A DNA stretch of 58,635 nt from F23-B02 sp963625655 (GCA_963625655.1 CAVFTS010000010.1:1-58635); one strand, 5' to 3'; shown: positions 13,976-23,181, counted from the stretch's first letter. Numbers and translations: made by a program. The notes: generated from the letters alone by a model not told the origin.

Positions 13976-15961
13976 ATGAAAATACTTATTTTGAGCATAG
14001 GCACCGGCGGCAGATATGACGCCGCGGCTGAAAATATAAGCGACTACTTCTCCGAGCGGGGACACATAGTGCGCACCGTCGATTATCTGACGCTTGCCGC
14101 CCCCGCCGCAAACGCTTTAAAGCAGGGACACGCCTTTGCGTCCCGCCACATACCGCACCTGTACGGCATCGGCAGGAGAATCGGCGAAATGAGCGCACCC
14201 GCCCCCGCAAAGTCCGTCGTCGGAGCATTCAAGGCGCTTTTGGAGCGTGAGGGCTTCGATGCCGTTATCTGCGTCCACATCTCCGGCGCTCTGCTCGTCT
14301 CCGCTTACCGCACGCAGTATGCCTCTGCGCTTCCCTCGTTTTACTTCACGACGGACTTCTATTGTCCCGCAGGCTGCGGTGAGCTTAACATTGACCTCGT
14401 CCTGCTGCCTCACGCTCTGCTGCACGACGAGTTTTCGTCGGCGGGTGTCGCCGAGAGCAGGCTTTGCGTTACGGGAATGCCGCTTTCCGCCGACATTCTC
14501 GACTCCGTCTCCGAACACGAGGCGAGGCAGGCGCTCGGGCTTCCGGAGCAAAGCAGGGTCATCCTGCTTTGCAGCGGCACCCTCGGAGCCGGCCCCCTGC
14601 GGCGCACCGTCATGCGGCTTGCCGAGGCACTCGGTCCCGAAGACAGGCTCATCGTCCTGTGCGGCACGAACCTTCGCCTAAAGCGTGAGCTTGAGCTTTT
14701 TAACTACAACGATACCCGCATCAGCTTCGAGGGCGTGACCGACCGCATGAGCGTTCTGCTCGACGCCGCCGACATTCTCGTCACCAAGGGCGGCAGTATG
14801 ATAAGCGTCGAGGCCGCCTGCAAGGAACTGCCCATCGTCTATATCGATGCGCTTCCCGGTGCGGACGCCGAAAACGTCCGCTTCATGACGCATTGGGGCT
14901 TTGCCGCCTCCGGCGAGACCGCCGAGGTAGTGGCACGGCTCACCTCGTCCTGTCTCAGCGGCTCGCTCGACCCCGCCTCGATGCTTGCGCTGCGCTGCGA
15001 AAGCTTTAAGGACGGCTCCGCCGCCATATACAAGGCGGTCACCGATTTCTGCGAGGCTATGCCCGCCGAGCGCAGTGAGCGCAAATTGCTGTTCATTATG
15101 AACCCCGTTGCGGGAAAGCTTGCCGTCCCTAAGCGTCTGAGCGACATTCTTGAGGTGTTTTCACGCAACGGCTGCGTAAGCACCGTTTTCCCGACCGAGG
15201 GTGCGGGCGACGCCGAGCGCTTTGCGTCGGAGCTTGCCGGTAGCTTTGACCTTGTCATATGCTCCGGCGGTGACGGCACCATGAGCGAGACCGCCGCAGG
15301 TCTCATCGCCGGCGGACACCACGTCCCCGTGGGCTACATACCCTGCGGCAGCACGAACGATTTTGCGGAATATCACGTCATCCCGTCGGACGTCTGCGCC
15401 GCAGCACAGCTCGCCGTAACGGGCGGGACAAGCCCCGTCGACATCGGCAGGCTCTCCGGCAGGTGCTTTATTAACGCCGCCGAGTTCGGTCTGTTCACGA
15501 GAGCTGCCTACTCCACGCCGCAGAAGCGCAAAAACTTCCTCGGATTTTACGCCTACGTTCTTGAGGGTGTGAAGGATATCGGCGAGATAAAAAGCTCGCA
15601 CATGACCTTTGCCGTCGACGGTGAGAGCATCGAGGGCGACTTCATCTTCGGCATCGTTGCGGCGGCAAGCTCCCTGACCGACAGTGCGCTGGAGTTTTTC
15701 GGTCAGCCCGTCATTTCGGGCGACGGACTGTTTGAGCTGGTGCTTATCCGCAAGCCCTCCTCGCCCTTGGAGCTTGAGGGCATACTGCGGAGCCTGCGCA
15801 TGAAGGATCCGAACTCCTCGCTCGTTTCGTTCCGGCGAGGCAGACACATTTCGGTCACACAGGAGGGCGAGCTTAACTGGGTCGTGGACGGAAACCTCCT
15901 CGTAACGAAGGACAGCTATGATATCGAAATCCTTCCCTCACGCATTGATCTCATCTGCTGA
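13976..15961 (+). CDS. Fusion: MGDG-synthase/UgtP-type glycosyltransferase + diacylglycerol-kinase-like lipid kinase
   Basis: 661 residues in one uninterrupted frame. Residues 1-365 are a GT-B glycosyltransferase of the MGDG synthase/UgtP kind: MKILILSIGTGGRYDAA start, a SFYFTTDF segment and a C-terminal donor site with LVTKGGSMISVEAA. Residues about 370-661 are a DAGK/LCB5-type lipid kinase: FIMNPVAGK (Met375), the SGGDGT nucleotide site (430-435), PCGSTNDFA and a C-terminal region ending in a WVVDGNLL beta segment. Both halves use diacylglycerol in known relatives, giving glycolipid or phosphatidic acid. A single polypeptide with both is unusual and would sit at a lipid branch point next to pgsA. 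Confidence 0.88.
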   Translation: MKILILSIGTGGRYDAAAENISDYFSERGHIVRTVDYLTLAAPAANALKQGHAFASRHIPHLYGIGRRIGEMSAPAPAKSVVGAFKALLEREGFDAVICVHISGALLVSAYRTQYASALPSFYFTTDFYCPAGCGELNIDLVLLPHALLHDEFSSAGVAESRLCVTGMPLSADILDSVSEHEARQALGLPEQSRVILLCSGTLGAGPLRRTVMRLAEALGPEDRLIVLCGTNLRLKRELELFNYNDTRISFEGVTDRMSVLLDAADILVTKGGSMISVEAACKELPIVYIDALPGADAENVRFMTHWGFAASGETAEVVARLTSSCLSGSLDPASMLALRCESFKDGSAAIYKAVTDFCEAMPAERSERKLLFIMNPVAGKLAVPKRLSDILEVFSRNGCVSTVFPTEGAGDAERFASELAGSFDLVICSGGDGTMSETAAGLIAGGHHVPVGYIPCGSTNDFAEYHVIPSDVCAAAQLAVTGGTSPVDIGRLSGRCFINAAEFGLFTRAAYSTPQKRKNFLGFYAYVLEGVKDIGEIKSSHMTFAVDGESIEGDFIFGIVAAASSLTDSALEFFGQPVISGDGLFELVLIRKPSSPLELEGILRSLRMKDPNSSLVSFRRGRHISVTQEGELNWVVDGNLLVTKDSYDIEILPSRIDLIC

Positions 15962-15980
15962 GAAACATGATATGACATGA

Positions 15981-16018
15981 AAAAGCCTCGGAAATGCTCT
16001 TGCATTTCCGAGGCTTTT
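15981..16018. terminator. Bidirectional terminator between the fusion gene and TRAP operon
   Basis: AAAAGCCTCGGAAATGC (15981-15997) pairs perfectly with GCATTTCCGAGGCTTTT (16002-16018). Confidence 0.93.
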
Positions 16019-16029
16019 CGTTTTTCCTG

Positions 16030-18102
16030 TTACGCCGCTTTCGGAGTCTGAGCGGACTTCGAGCTGAGCTTCTGGTACGCAAGCACTCCTCCGACCAGAA
16101 CGATGCCGATAATGTCGGTCAGCGTTCCGGGGATTATGAGGGTCAGACCGCCTGCCGCAAGCAGGATTCTGAAGAACCAGTTTACCTTCTTGTACAGGTG
16201 TCCGCACAGTGCGGCCGCAACGCCGAATATGCCGATCATCGAGGTTATCGCAACCTGTATCGCTTCGGGGACGGTGGTATCCACAAGCAGGAGGCTGGGG
16301 CTGTACGCAAAGACGTAGGGGACGATGAAGGCAGCTATCGCAAGCCTCGTCGCCGTAAGTGCGGTTTTCATCGGGTTGGACTTCGCTATTGCCGAGCCTG
16401 CGTATGCCGCAAGTGCGACGGGAGGCGTAATATCGGCGACAATGCCGAAGTAGAACACGAAGAAGTATGCCGCAACGGGGTCGATGCCGATGGCGGGGTC
16501 GATGAGGATGGGAGCGCAGGTGGTCGCCATGATGCAGAAGTTTGCGGTCGTGGGAACGCCCATGCCGAGAACGATGCAGCAGAGCATGGTGAGGAACAGC
16601 GCAACGAACTTAACGTTTCCGGCAAGTCCCGTGACCGCACCGATAAGCTGGCTGCCGAGACCCGTCATGGTGATGGAACCCGCAACGCAGCCCGCCATTG
16701 CGCAGGCGGCGATTATGGAAATGCAGCTCTTGCCGCCGTTGGCAAGAGAGTTGAATATCATGGAGCCGGTCTCTTTTGCGATGACGCCGCCCTTGGAGCC
16801 TTCCGCCGGTGCGGGAGCCTTTATCGTGGTGCGACATATCTCAAACAGTCCGACGAATATCGCAAGGACTATCGCAACGGATGCGGAGAACGCCATGGTG
16901 TATGTGTTCGTGGAGACGAGAACGACAAGCACCACGAGGGGAATGAGCAGGTAAATGCTGCGCTGGAGCTTCCAGAAGGAAGGCAACTCGGATCTCGGAA
17001 TGCCCTTCAGTCCGACCTTTTTCGCCTCAAGGTGAACGGCGACGTAGATGCCCGCAAAGTACAGGATGGCGGGGATTATCGCATAGACGATGATCTTCGA
17101 GTAGGGCTGACCGAGGAAGTCGATCATAAGGAAGGCGGCTGCGCCCATGATGGGGGGCATGATCTGACCGCCGGTGGAGGACGCCGCTTCGACGGCGCCC
17201 GCAAATTCGGGCTTGTAGCCGGTGCGCTTCATCATCGGGATGGTGACGGAGCCGGTGGTTACGGTGTTGCCGACGGAGGAGCCGGAGACCATACCGCACA
17301 GTGCGGAGGATATAACGGCGACCTTTGCGGGACCGCCTGCGGAAGAACCGGCAACGGAGTTCGCAAGGCTTATGAAGTAGGTCGAAATGCCCGTGCGCTC
17401 AAGGAAGGCGCCGAAGATGATGAACACGACGATGTACTTCGAGCAGACGTCGATCGGCGTGGTGAGCAGACCCGTTGTCGTATAGAAAAGATTGTACACG
17501 ACGTACTGCATACCATAGTATGCGCCGAGACCCTTCGTAAAGCTCCAGTAGTACCAAGCATACACCATGAATGCGCCCGCAACGATGAGGATGGGGACGC
17601 CGACGCTGCGGCGGCAGAGCTCAATGACTGCGATGATGCCGACAATGGCAATCGCAATTTCATAGGGATATATTTTCAGCTTGCGGAGCACTATGTCTTC
17701 CGAATTTATGCAGAAGTACATAAACGCCGCAGTTCCGAGGAGCATAATTACGATATCATACCACGGTATGTAATTTACCTTCTGTACACCCTTCTTGGCG
17801 GGGTAAAGGAGGTACCCGATGAAAAGACCGCAGGCAAGAAAGCTCGTCAGGCGCACACGGTCGTCAACGGTAATGAACATGGTGAACACGATGCAGAAGA
17901 TCGAGAATGCCGCCGCTATCGCCATAACGACGTACTTCGGCACGCCCTCCCAAACACGGGTGTTCGACTCCCTGTCATATTTCTTCATCACCGCATCGAC
18001 GTCTGCGGCTATGCTCTCGGCGCTCTGTTCTGCGCCGGAGGAGTTTTCGGCAAAGAGGTCGACGTCAGACGTCTTGCTCTTGTTCTTTTTAAATAGGGAC
18101 AT
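16030..18102 (-). CDS. TRAP transporter permease, fused DctQ-DctM type
   Basis: 690 residues, strongly hydrophobic, with roughly 16-18 membrane segments. A charged cytosolic N-terminus (about 1-55) is followed by the small-subunit-like part and then the large DctM domain (GAFLERTGISTYFISLA, MGVPTTANFCIM). Fusion of both membrane subunits is usual for TAXI-type TRAP transporters. It moves a carboxylate with Na+ or H+ and takes substrate from the binding protein encoded just upstream. The start follows AAAGGAACG. Confidence 0.93.
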   Translation of the reverse strand: MSLFKKNKSKTSDVDLFAENSSGAEQSAESIAADVDAVMKKYDRESNTRVWEGVPKYVVMAIAAAFSIFCIVFTMFITVDDRVRLTSFLACGLFIGYLLYPAKKGVQKVNYIPWYDIVIMLLGTAAFMYFCINSEDIVLRKLKIYPYEIAIAIVGIIAVIELCRRSVGVPILIVAGAFMVYAWYYWSFTKGLGAYYGMQYVVYNLFYTTTGLLTTPIDVCSKYIVVFIIFGAFLERTGISTYFISLANSVAGSSAGGPAKVAVISSALCGMVSGSSVGNTVTTGSVTIPMMKRTGYKPEFAGAVEAASSTGGQIMPPIMGAAAFLMIDFLGQPYSKIIVYAIIPAILYFAGIYVAVHLEAKKVGLKGIPRSELPSFWKLQRSIYLLIPLVVLVVLVSTNTYTMAFSASVAIVLAIFVGLFEICRTTIKAPAPAEGSKGGVIAKETGSMIFNSLANGGKSCISIIAACAMAGCVAGSITMTGLGSQLIGAVTGLAGNVKFVALFLTMLCCIVLGMGVPTTANFCIMATTCAPILIDPAIGIDPVAAYFFVFYFGIVADITPPVALAAYAGSAIAKSNPMKTALTATRLAIAAFIVPYVFAYSPSLLLVDTTVPEAIQVAITSMIGIFGVAAALCGHLYKKVNWFFRILLAAGGLTLIIPGTLTDIIGIVLVGGVLAYQKLSSKSAQTPKAA

Positions 18103-18139
18103 GATTCTACGTTCCTTTCATGGGATTAAAGGCGCTTGA

Positions 18140-18169
18140 AGCTGCGGCTCCCGCAGGGGAGCCGTAGCT
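18140..18169 (-). other. Intercistronic hairpin between TRAP binding protein and permease
   Basis: AGCTGCGGCTCCC pairs with GGGAGCCGTAGCT with one G-T pair and a GCAG loop. No T run follows on the minus strand, so it is more likely an mRNA-stabilising or partially terminating hairpin that would keep the binding protein in excess. Confidence 0.6.
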
Positions 18170-18212
18170 TCGTTTCGCATTATTGCATTAAAATTCCGTT
18201 AAGGTTTGCTGA

Positions 18213-19226
18213 TTACTTGGTATTAACGTCAATGCCGTTTTCGCTGAAGAACTTTGCCGCACCGTCGTGGAAGGGAACCGCAATGCCTTCGGTTGCGAAG
18301 GTAAGGTCAAGCTCTGCGCCCTTTGCGTGGAGTGCGGTGATGGCGTCCTTGTTGTCGAAGATGGACTTCACGATGTTGTATGCGCACTCGTCGGTCATGT
18401 TTGCGGAGCAGATGAGGGTCGCCTTTACGGTGACGGTCTGAGTGTCAACGTCAAGGCCGTCGTAGGTGCCTGCGGGGATGGTGTAGGATGCGTAGTAGGG
18501 GCAAGCCTCAAGCAGCTTCTCCATATGCTCGTCGTCGATGGAGATGAGATTTATATTCTTTGCGGATGCGAGGGTCGCAACTGCGGGAGTCGGTGCGCCG
18601 GCGCAGAGGAACGCCGCATCGATCTTGCCGTCCTGCACGCTCTCGGTGGAGGCGTCGAAGGACTGGTACACGGGGTTGATGTCATCGAGGGTCATGCCGT
18701 AAGCGGCGAGAACGTCGATGGTGTTGTAGTAGGTGCCGGAGCCCTGGTCACCGACGCAGACGGATTTGCCCTTGAGGTCGGCAACGCTCTTGATGCTGGG
18801 GTCGATGGTCACGATCTGAACGGTCTCTGCGTACAGTGCGCACAGAACACGGAAGTTGTTGAGCGCTCCGCTTTCCGCAAAGCTGTTGGTGCCTTCGAAG
18901 GCGTAGGTCATAACGTCGGACTGGACGGTTGCGAGCTGGTAAACCGCACCCATGCTCTCAAGGTTTGCGCCGGAGCCGCCGGTGGTGACTGCGGTCATTG
19001 AAATGCCGAGATCCTCGCCGACTACCTGGCAGAGGATGCCGCCGAATGCGTAATAGGTTCCCGCGGGGCCGCCGGTACCCATGGAGAGGCCATTGGAGCC
19101 GTCAACCGTCTTGTTCTCGGTATCGCCCTTGACGGCTTCGTTAAGACCGCCTTCGCTGCCGGAGCAGGCGCACAGTGCGAATACCATCATAACCGCCAGA
19201 AGCATGGCAATTATTCTTTTCTTCAT
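18213..19226 (-). CDS. TAXI-family TRAP transporter solute-binding lipoprotein
   Basis: 337 residues. A lipoprotein signal peptide (about 1-20) ends in ALCAC, with the lipidated Cys near 19-21. The mature part has the TAXI-family opening LSMGTGGPAGTYYAFGG and a VTTGGSGANLESM segment. It captures substrate outside the membrane; TAXI proteins are often linked to glutamate or other carboxylates, but the ligand cannot be read here. It is the first gene of the leftward TRAP operon, with AGGAGG upstream and a good promoter at 19302-19330. Confidence 0.93.
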   Translation of the reverse strand: MKKRIIAMLLAVMMVFALCACSGSEGGLNEAVKGDTENKTVDGSNGLSMGTGGPAGTYYAFGGILCQVVGEDLGISMTAVTTGGSGANLESMGAVYQLATVQSDVMTYAFEGTNSFAESGALNNFRVLCALYAETVQIVTIDPSIKSVADLKGKSVCVGDQGSGTYYNTIDVLAAYGMTLDDINPVYQSFDASTESVQDGKIDAAFLCAGAPTPAVATLASAKNINLISIDDEHMEKLLEACPYYASYTIPAGTYDGLDVDTQTVTVKATLICSANMTDECAYNIVKSIFDNKDAITALHAKGAELDLTFATEGIAVPFHDGAAKFFSENGIDVNTK

Positions 19227-19264
19227 GTTTAAATCCTCCTGAAATTGTTTTTTGCATAATTAGT

Positions 19265-19353
19265 TTTGAAAAATTTCATTTCAATAAATTCAACATGACG
19301 GATTATACACCCCTTTAGCGCCTTTTTCAATAGCAAAAATGAAATTTTTCAAA
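19265..19353. repeat. 17-base perfect inverted repeat flanking the TRAP promoter
   Basis: TTTGAAAAATTTCATTT at 19265-19281 and its exact complement AAATGAAATTTTTCAAA at 19337-19353. Each arm contains a near-palindrome TGAAA-N2-TTTCA; the two centres (19272.5 and 19345.5) are 73 bases apart, close to seven helical turns. This looks like a pair of repressor operators, one downstream of the start point and one upstream of -35. Confidence 0.7.
19302..19330 (-). promoter_or_regulatory. TRAP operon promoter (TTGAAA-17-TATAAT, leftward)
   Basis: On the minus strand TTGAAA (19330-19325) and TATAAT (19307-19302) are 17 bases apart, 76 bases before the start codon. It lies between the two arms of a long inverted repeat. 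Confidence 0.75.
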
Positions 19354-19428
19354 TCGAAAGCTGCAAAAATTTTCACAAGCCATTATAACGGCACGAAGAA
19401 AAATGTGTTTTCTTGCAAGATGTGGTGA

Positions 19429-19454
19429 ATATTTTGAGATTTTATTCAAAATAT
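19429..19454. promoter_or_regulatory. Further AT-rich dyad in the 438-base TRAP-hom intergenic region
   Basis: ATATTTTGA (19429-19437) and TCAAAATAT (19446-19454) form a perfect nine-base inverted repeat with an eight-base spacer. The remaining sequence of the gap (19227-19664) is AT-rich and shows no ORF, riboswitch fold or repeat that I can support. Confidence 0.5.
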
Positions 19455-19573
19455 TGATTTTTCCGACCTGAAAACTTGCAAAATCGTTTTGCGGCAAATT
19501 TGCTTTTGCGCAGCTTAACCAATTTTTGCTCCGTATTTTGTGCAGTTTTCTACATTGCTTCTGTCGAAAATGC

Positions 19574-19602
19574 TTGCAATGTGCCGCATTAAGTGCTATA
19601 TT
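19574..19602 (+). promoter_or_regulatory. hom operon promoter (TTGCAA-17-TATATT)
   Basis: TTGCAA at 19574-19579 and TATATT at 19597-19602 with a 17-base spacer, giving a leader of about 55 bases, too short for a lysine or threonine riboswitch. Confidence 0.55.
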
Positions 19603-19664
19603 GTTCCCATGTCAAATACAGTTGTTTTTATCTGACGGACACCACTTGAAAGGCGGACTTAAAT

Positions 19665-20804
19665 ATGAAAATTGCATTGTTGGGCTGCGGCGTAGTCGGC
19701 GGCGGCGTTTTGGACATTATCGACAGACGCAGCGACTTGGAGCTCAAATACGTTCTCGTGCGCAGGGCAAAGCCCGAACTCGGCGACCGTGCCGTGAGCG
19801 ACTTTAACATTATTATAAATGATAAGGAGATCGACACCGTAGTCGAGGCGATGGGCGGGCTTTCCCCCGCATACGAATACGCCTGCGCCGCAATGCGTGC
19901 GGGCAAGAACTTCGTCACCGCAAACAAGCATCTCGTCGCACATTATTATAAAGAGCTTGTCTCCCTTGCGAAGGAAAACGGCGTTGCCTTCCGCTGCACC
20001 CCGGCGGTCGGCGGCGGCATACCGTGGCTCGTGAACCTTGAACGGGTCCTGAAGTGCGATGCGGTAAGCTCCGTTTCCGGAATAATGAACGGCACGACAA
20101 ACTACATTCTCGATGCCATGCACAAAAACGGCGCTTCCTTTGCGGACGTTTTGGCGGAGGCTCAGCGTCTCGGCTACGCCGAGGCGGACCCCGCCGCCGA
20201 CATCGACGGACTTGACATTCAGCGCAAGTGCGTCATCTCCGCAAACGTCGCCTTCGGCGTCGTACTGGGTGAGGAGGACGTTCCCGTATTCGGCATCCGC
20301 AGCATCGACTCCTGCGACATTGCCGCCGCCGAAAGCTTGGAACGCATCTGCAAGATGCTCGCCTTCGGAAAATCGCTTCCCGGCGGTATTGCGGCATACG
20401 TCGAGCCCTGCTTCGTGAAAAGCGGAGAGCCGGAGGCGGCGGTCTCGGCAAACCGCAACCTCATCTCCTTCGAGACGGAGCTTACCGGCAAGGAGTGCTT
20501 TTACGGTCAGGGCGCCGGAAAGTACCCCACCGCCTACAATGCGGTTCGGGACTGCGTCGACATTCTCTCCGGCGTGAAGGGCTTCTACACCGACGACTTT
20601 GTCCCTGCTCACAGCGACAACTCACTTGAGGCGCACCCCTACTACGTCCGCTTTGCCGGCTGCGACGAGTGGCTGAGTGAAGTCTCCGAGAGAAGCTGCG
20701 GCGAGGGCGTTATAACAAAGCCTCTGCCCGTTTCGGTGATGCACGCATGGGCAAAAAAGGCAAAGGAGGCGGACGCCGGTCTGTTCTTTGCGGGACTGGT
20801 GTAA
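19665..20804 (+). CDS. hom: Homoserine dehydrogenase
   Basis: 379 residues. The N-terminal NAD(P)-binding fold opens IALLGCGVVGGG; the catalytic domain carries GIMNGTTNYIL and the EADPAADIDGLD region that binds substrate. It reduces aspartate semialdehyde to homoserine on the way to threonine and methionine. There is no C-terminal ACT domain (typical full-length Firmicute enzymes are about 430 residues), so threonine feedback through ACT is not expected here. It heads hom-lysC-asd. Confidence 0.95.
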   Translation: MKIALLGCGVVGGGVLDIIDRRSDLELKYVLVRRAKPELGDRAVSDFNIIINDKEIDTVVEAMGGLSPAYEYACAAMRAGKNFVTANKHLVAHYYKELVSLAKENGVAFRCTPAVGGGIPWLVNLERVLKCDAVSSVSGIMNGTTNYILDAMHKNGASFADVLAEAQRLGYAEADPAADIDGLDIQRKCVISANVAFGVVLGEEDVPVFGIRSIDSCDIAAAESLERICKMLAFGKSLPGGIAAYVEPCFVKSGEPEAAVSANRNLISFETELTGKECFYGQGAGKYPTAYNAVRDCVDILSGVKGFYTDDFVPAHSDNSLEAHPYYVRFAGCDEWLSEVSERSCGEGVITKPLPVSVMHAWAKKAKEADAGLFFAGLV

Positions 20805-20808
20805 AACT

Positions 20809-22122
20809 ATGCTGAAGGTTGCGAAATTCGGCGGCTCCTCGATGGCGGACGCCGGACAGTATAAAAAGGTAAGGGACATTATTCTCTCCGACCCCGCCCG
20901 CAGCGTCGTCGTCGTTTCGGCGGCGGGCAAGCGCTTTGCGGGTGACCACAAGCTCACCGATCTTTTGTATCTCTGCCATGCGCACATACGCTACGGTGTC
21001 GATTGCGGCGGCGTGTTCGACTTGATAGCGGAGCGCTACCGTGAGATATGCCGTGAGCTTGAGCTTAAAACGGACATCGAGTCGGAGCTTTCCGCCCTGC
21101 GGGAGGAGCTGTCGGGCGGCATAAGTCAGGATCGCCTCGTGTCGAGGGGCGAATACTTCTCGGCAATGCTTTTGGCGGATTATCTCGGCTTTGAGTTCCT
21201 CGATGCCGCCGACTGGCTGCACTTTTCCTTTGACGGCAGCATCGACAAGCAGCGCTCGTACACGGAGCTGCGGCGTCTTGCCGAGGGAAAGCGTGTCGTC
21301 ATTCCCGGCTTTTACGGGGTGATGCCCGACGGCAGCATCAAGGTGCTCAGTCGGGGCGGAAGCGACGTGAGCGGAGCCTTGGCTGCGGCGGCGCTCGACG
21401 CCGACGTCTACGAAAACTGGACGGACGTATCCGGCATTCTCATGGCTGACCCCCGCATCGTCGAAAACCCCGACACCATATCACGCATCACATACGGTGA
21501 GCTGCGTGAGCTGAGCTACATGGGAGCGCAGGTGCTGCACGAGGGTGCGGTGTTCCCCGTGCGTGAAAAGAACATCCCGCTAAACATCCGCAACACGAAC
21601 GATCCCTCCCATCCCGGCACCGTCATCATGGAGAAATTCCCCGACGACGAGCAGTCGGAGCGCTTCATAACCGGCATCGCCGGACGGCGGCACTTCACGA
21701 TAATAACCGTATCGAAGGCGGGGCTGAGCTCCGAGATCGGCTCCCTGCGCAAGATACTTGAGCTTTTCGAGCGCCACGGGGTCTGCGTCGAGTACACGCC
21801 CTCCGGCATCGACACCGTTTCCTTGGTGGTGTCGGCGGAAAACGTTTCCTCCTGCCTGTATGCGCTCGTGGGCGAGGTGCAGAAGGCGCTCTCACCCGAC
21901 GGCATACAGATAACCGACGGCATATCCGTCGTTGCGGCAGTCGGAAGAAAGATGGCGTATAAGCCCGGCTCGTCGGGCAGACTGTTTGCCGCACTCGGAA
22001 AAAGCGGCATAAACATAAGAATGATTTCTCAGGGGCCTGAGGAACTGAATATAATAGTCGGTGTAAACGACGACGATTTTGAAAAGACCGTCAGAGTCCT
22101 GTATCACAGCTTTGTAAAGTGA
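20809..22122 (+). CDS. lysC: Aspartate kinase
   Basis: 437 residues from the ATG at 20809, four bases after hom. The kinase opens VAKFGGSSMADAGQ and contains LSRGGSDVSGALAA; two C-terminal ACT domains (about 290-437) end the protein and are the usual site of lysine or threonine feedback. It makes aspartyl phosphate, the first step of the aspartate family. The open frame to 20788 overlaps hom and is not used. Confidence 0.96.
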   Translation: MLKVAKFGGSSMADAGQYKKVRDIILSDPARSVVVVSAAGKRFAGDHKLTDLLYLCHAHIRYGVDCGGVFDLIAERYREICRELELKTDIESELSALREELSGGISQDRLVSRGEYFSAMLLADYLGFEFLDAADWLHFSFDGSIDKQRSYTELRRLAEGKRVVIPGFYGVMPDGSIKVLSRGGSDVSGALAAAALDADVYENWTDVSGILMADPRIVENPDTISRITYGELRELSYMGAQVLHEGAVFPVREKNIPLNIRNTNDPSHPGTVIMEKFPDDEQSERFITGIAGRRHFTIITVSKAGLSSEIGSLRKILELFERHGVCVEYTPSGIDTVSLVVSAENVSSCLYALVGEVQKALSPDGIQITDGISVVAAVGRKMAYKPGSSGRLFAALGKSGINIRMISQGPEELNIIVGVNDDDFEKTVRVLYHSFVK

Positions 22123-22133
22123 GGTAAAACAAA

Positions 22134-23141
22134 ATGAAAAAGTACAATATCGGTATTCTCGGCGCAAGCGGCGCCGTCGGCAGAGAAATGATGAAGATCC
22201 TTATTGAGCGCAGCTTCCCCGTTGCGGAGCTTCGCCCGCTGGCAAGTGCGGCATCCGCCGGCAAAACGCTCGACTTCGGCGGAAAAGAGGTCGTCATACA
22301 AGAGGCTTGCGCCGAAAACTTCAAGGGACTTGACATCGTCCTCGGCGCAGCGGAAAACAACATAGCCGAGAGGTTCATCGACGACATTAAGGCGTCGGGT
22401 GCGGTATTCATCGACAACTCCAGCGCCTTCCGTCTCTGTCCCGACGTGCCGCTGGTCGTACCCGAAATCAATGCGGACGACATCAGGCTGCACAAGGGCG
22501 TCATTGCAAACCCCAACTGCACCACCGTCATCTCCTGCACTGCGGTAAATGCGCTGAACGCACTTTCGCCCATCGAGAGCATGATCGTTTCGTCGTATCA
22601 GGCGGTGTCGGGCGCAGGCATCGGCGGCCCTAAAGAGCTTTTCGGCGAGGTCGAGGCGCTGCAGAAGGGCGAGGAATACGCCCCTAAGGTTTTCGCCTAT
22701 CAGATAGCCTACAACGTCATACCTCAAATCGGCGGCGAGGAGTTTTCCGGCTACACCTCGGAGGAGATGAAGCTCCAGAACGAGGGTCGGCGCATCATGC
22801 ATCTGCCGGAGCTCAAAGTCAGCTGCACCTGCGTCAGAGTCCCCGTCGTGCGCAGTCACAGTGTTTCGATACGTCTGAAGTTTAAAGAAAAGGTGAGCGT
22901 CGAGGCGGCAAGAAAGGCAATAGAAGTCGCTCCCGGCTGCCGCCTGTGCGACGATCTCGGTGCGGGAATCTATCCCATGCCGCTTGACACGAGCAATCAG
23001 GACCTCGTGTTCGTCGGCAGAATAAGGGAGGATCTCACCGACGAAAAGAGCCTGTGCCTGTGGTGCTGCGGCGATCAGGTGCGCAAGGGTGCGGCGACCA
23101 ACGCCGTGCAGATAGCCGAAAAGCTCATAGAGCTGCAATAA
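22134..23141 (+). CDS. asd: Aspartate-semialdehyde dehydrogenase
   Basis: 335 residues, full length. The nucleotide site opens NIGILGASGAVGREMM; the catalytic Cys lies in ANPNCTTV; SYQAVSGAG and HSVSIRLKF are also family features. It reduces aspartyl phosphate to the semialdehyde used for lysine/DAP, threonine and methionine. Last gene of the operon, with GAGGT before the ATG and a strong hairpin after the stop. Confidence 0.97.
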   Translation: MKKYNIGILGASGAVGREMMKILIERSFPVAELRPLASAASAGKTLDFGGKEVVIQEACAENFKGLDIVLGAAENNIAERFIDDIKASGAVFIDNSSAFRLCPDVPLVVPEINADDIRLHKGVIANPNCTTVISCTAVNALNALSPIESMIVSSYQAVSGAGIGGPKELFGEVEALQKGEEYAPKVFAYQIAYNVIPQIGGEEFSGYTSEEMKLQNEGRRIMHLPELKVSCTCVRVPVVRSHSVSIRLKFKEKVSVEAARKAIEVAPGCRLCDDLGAGIYPMPLDTSNQDLVFVGRIREDLTDEKSLCLWCCGDQVRKGAATNAVQIAEKLIELQ

Positions 23142-23144
23142 GAC

Positions 23145-23181
23145 TTTTAATCCCTCCGGGCAGCCCCCGGAGGGATTAAAA
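23145..23181 (+). terminator. Hairpin at the end of hom-lysC-asd
   Basis: TTTTAATCCCTCCGGG (23145-23160) pairs perfectly with CCCGGAGGGATTAAAA (23166-23181). No separate T run follows on the plus strand, but the stem is very stable. Confidence 0.8.

Noticed and set aside
15994..18096. A 700-codon open frame antisense to the TRAP permease
   Set aside because: It is a codon-bias shadow: no ribosome site, composition of charged repeats without fold, and the opposite strand carries a full TRAP permease.
19380..19664. Possible lysine, threonine or SAM riboswitch before hom
   Set aside because: The predicted leader is about 55 bases and shows none of the conserved core elements.
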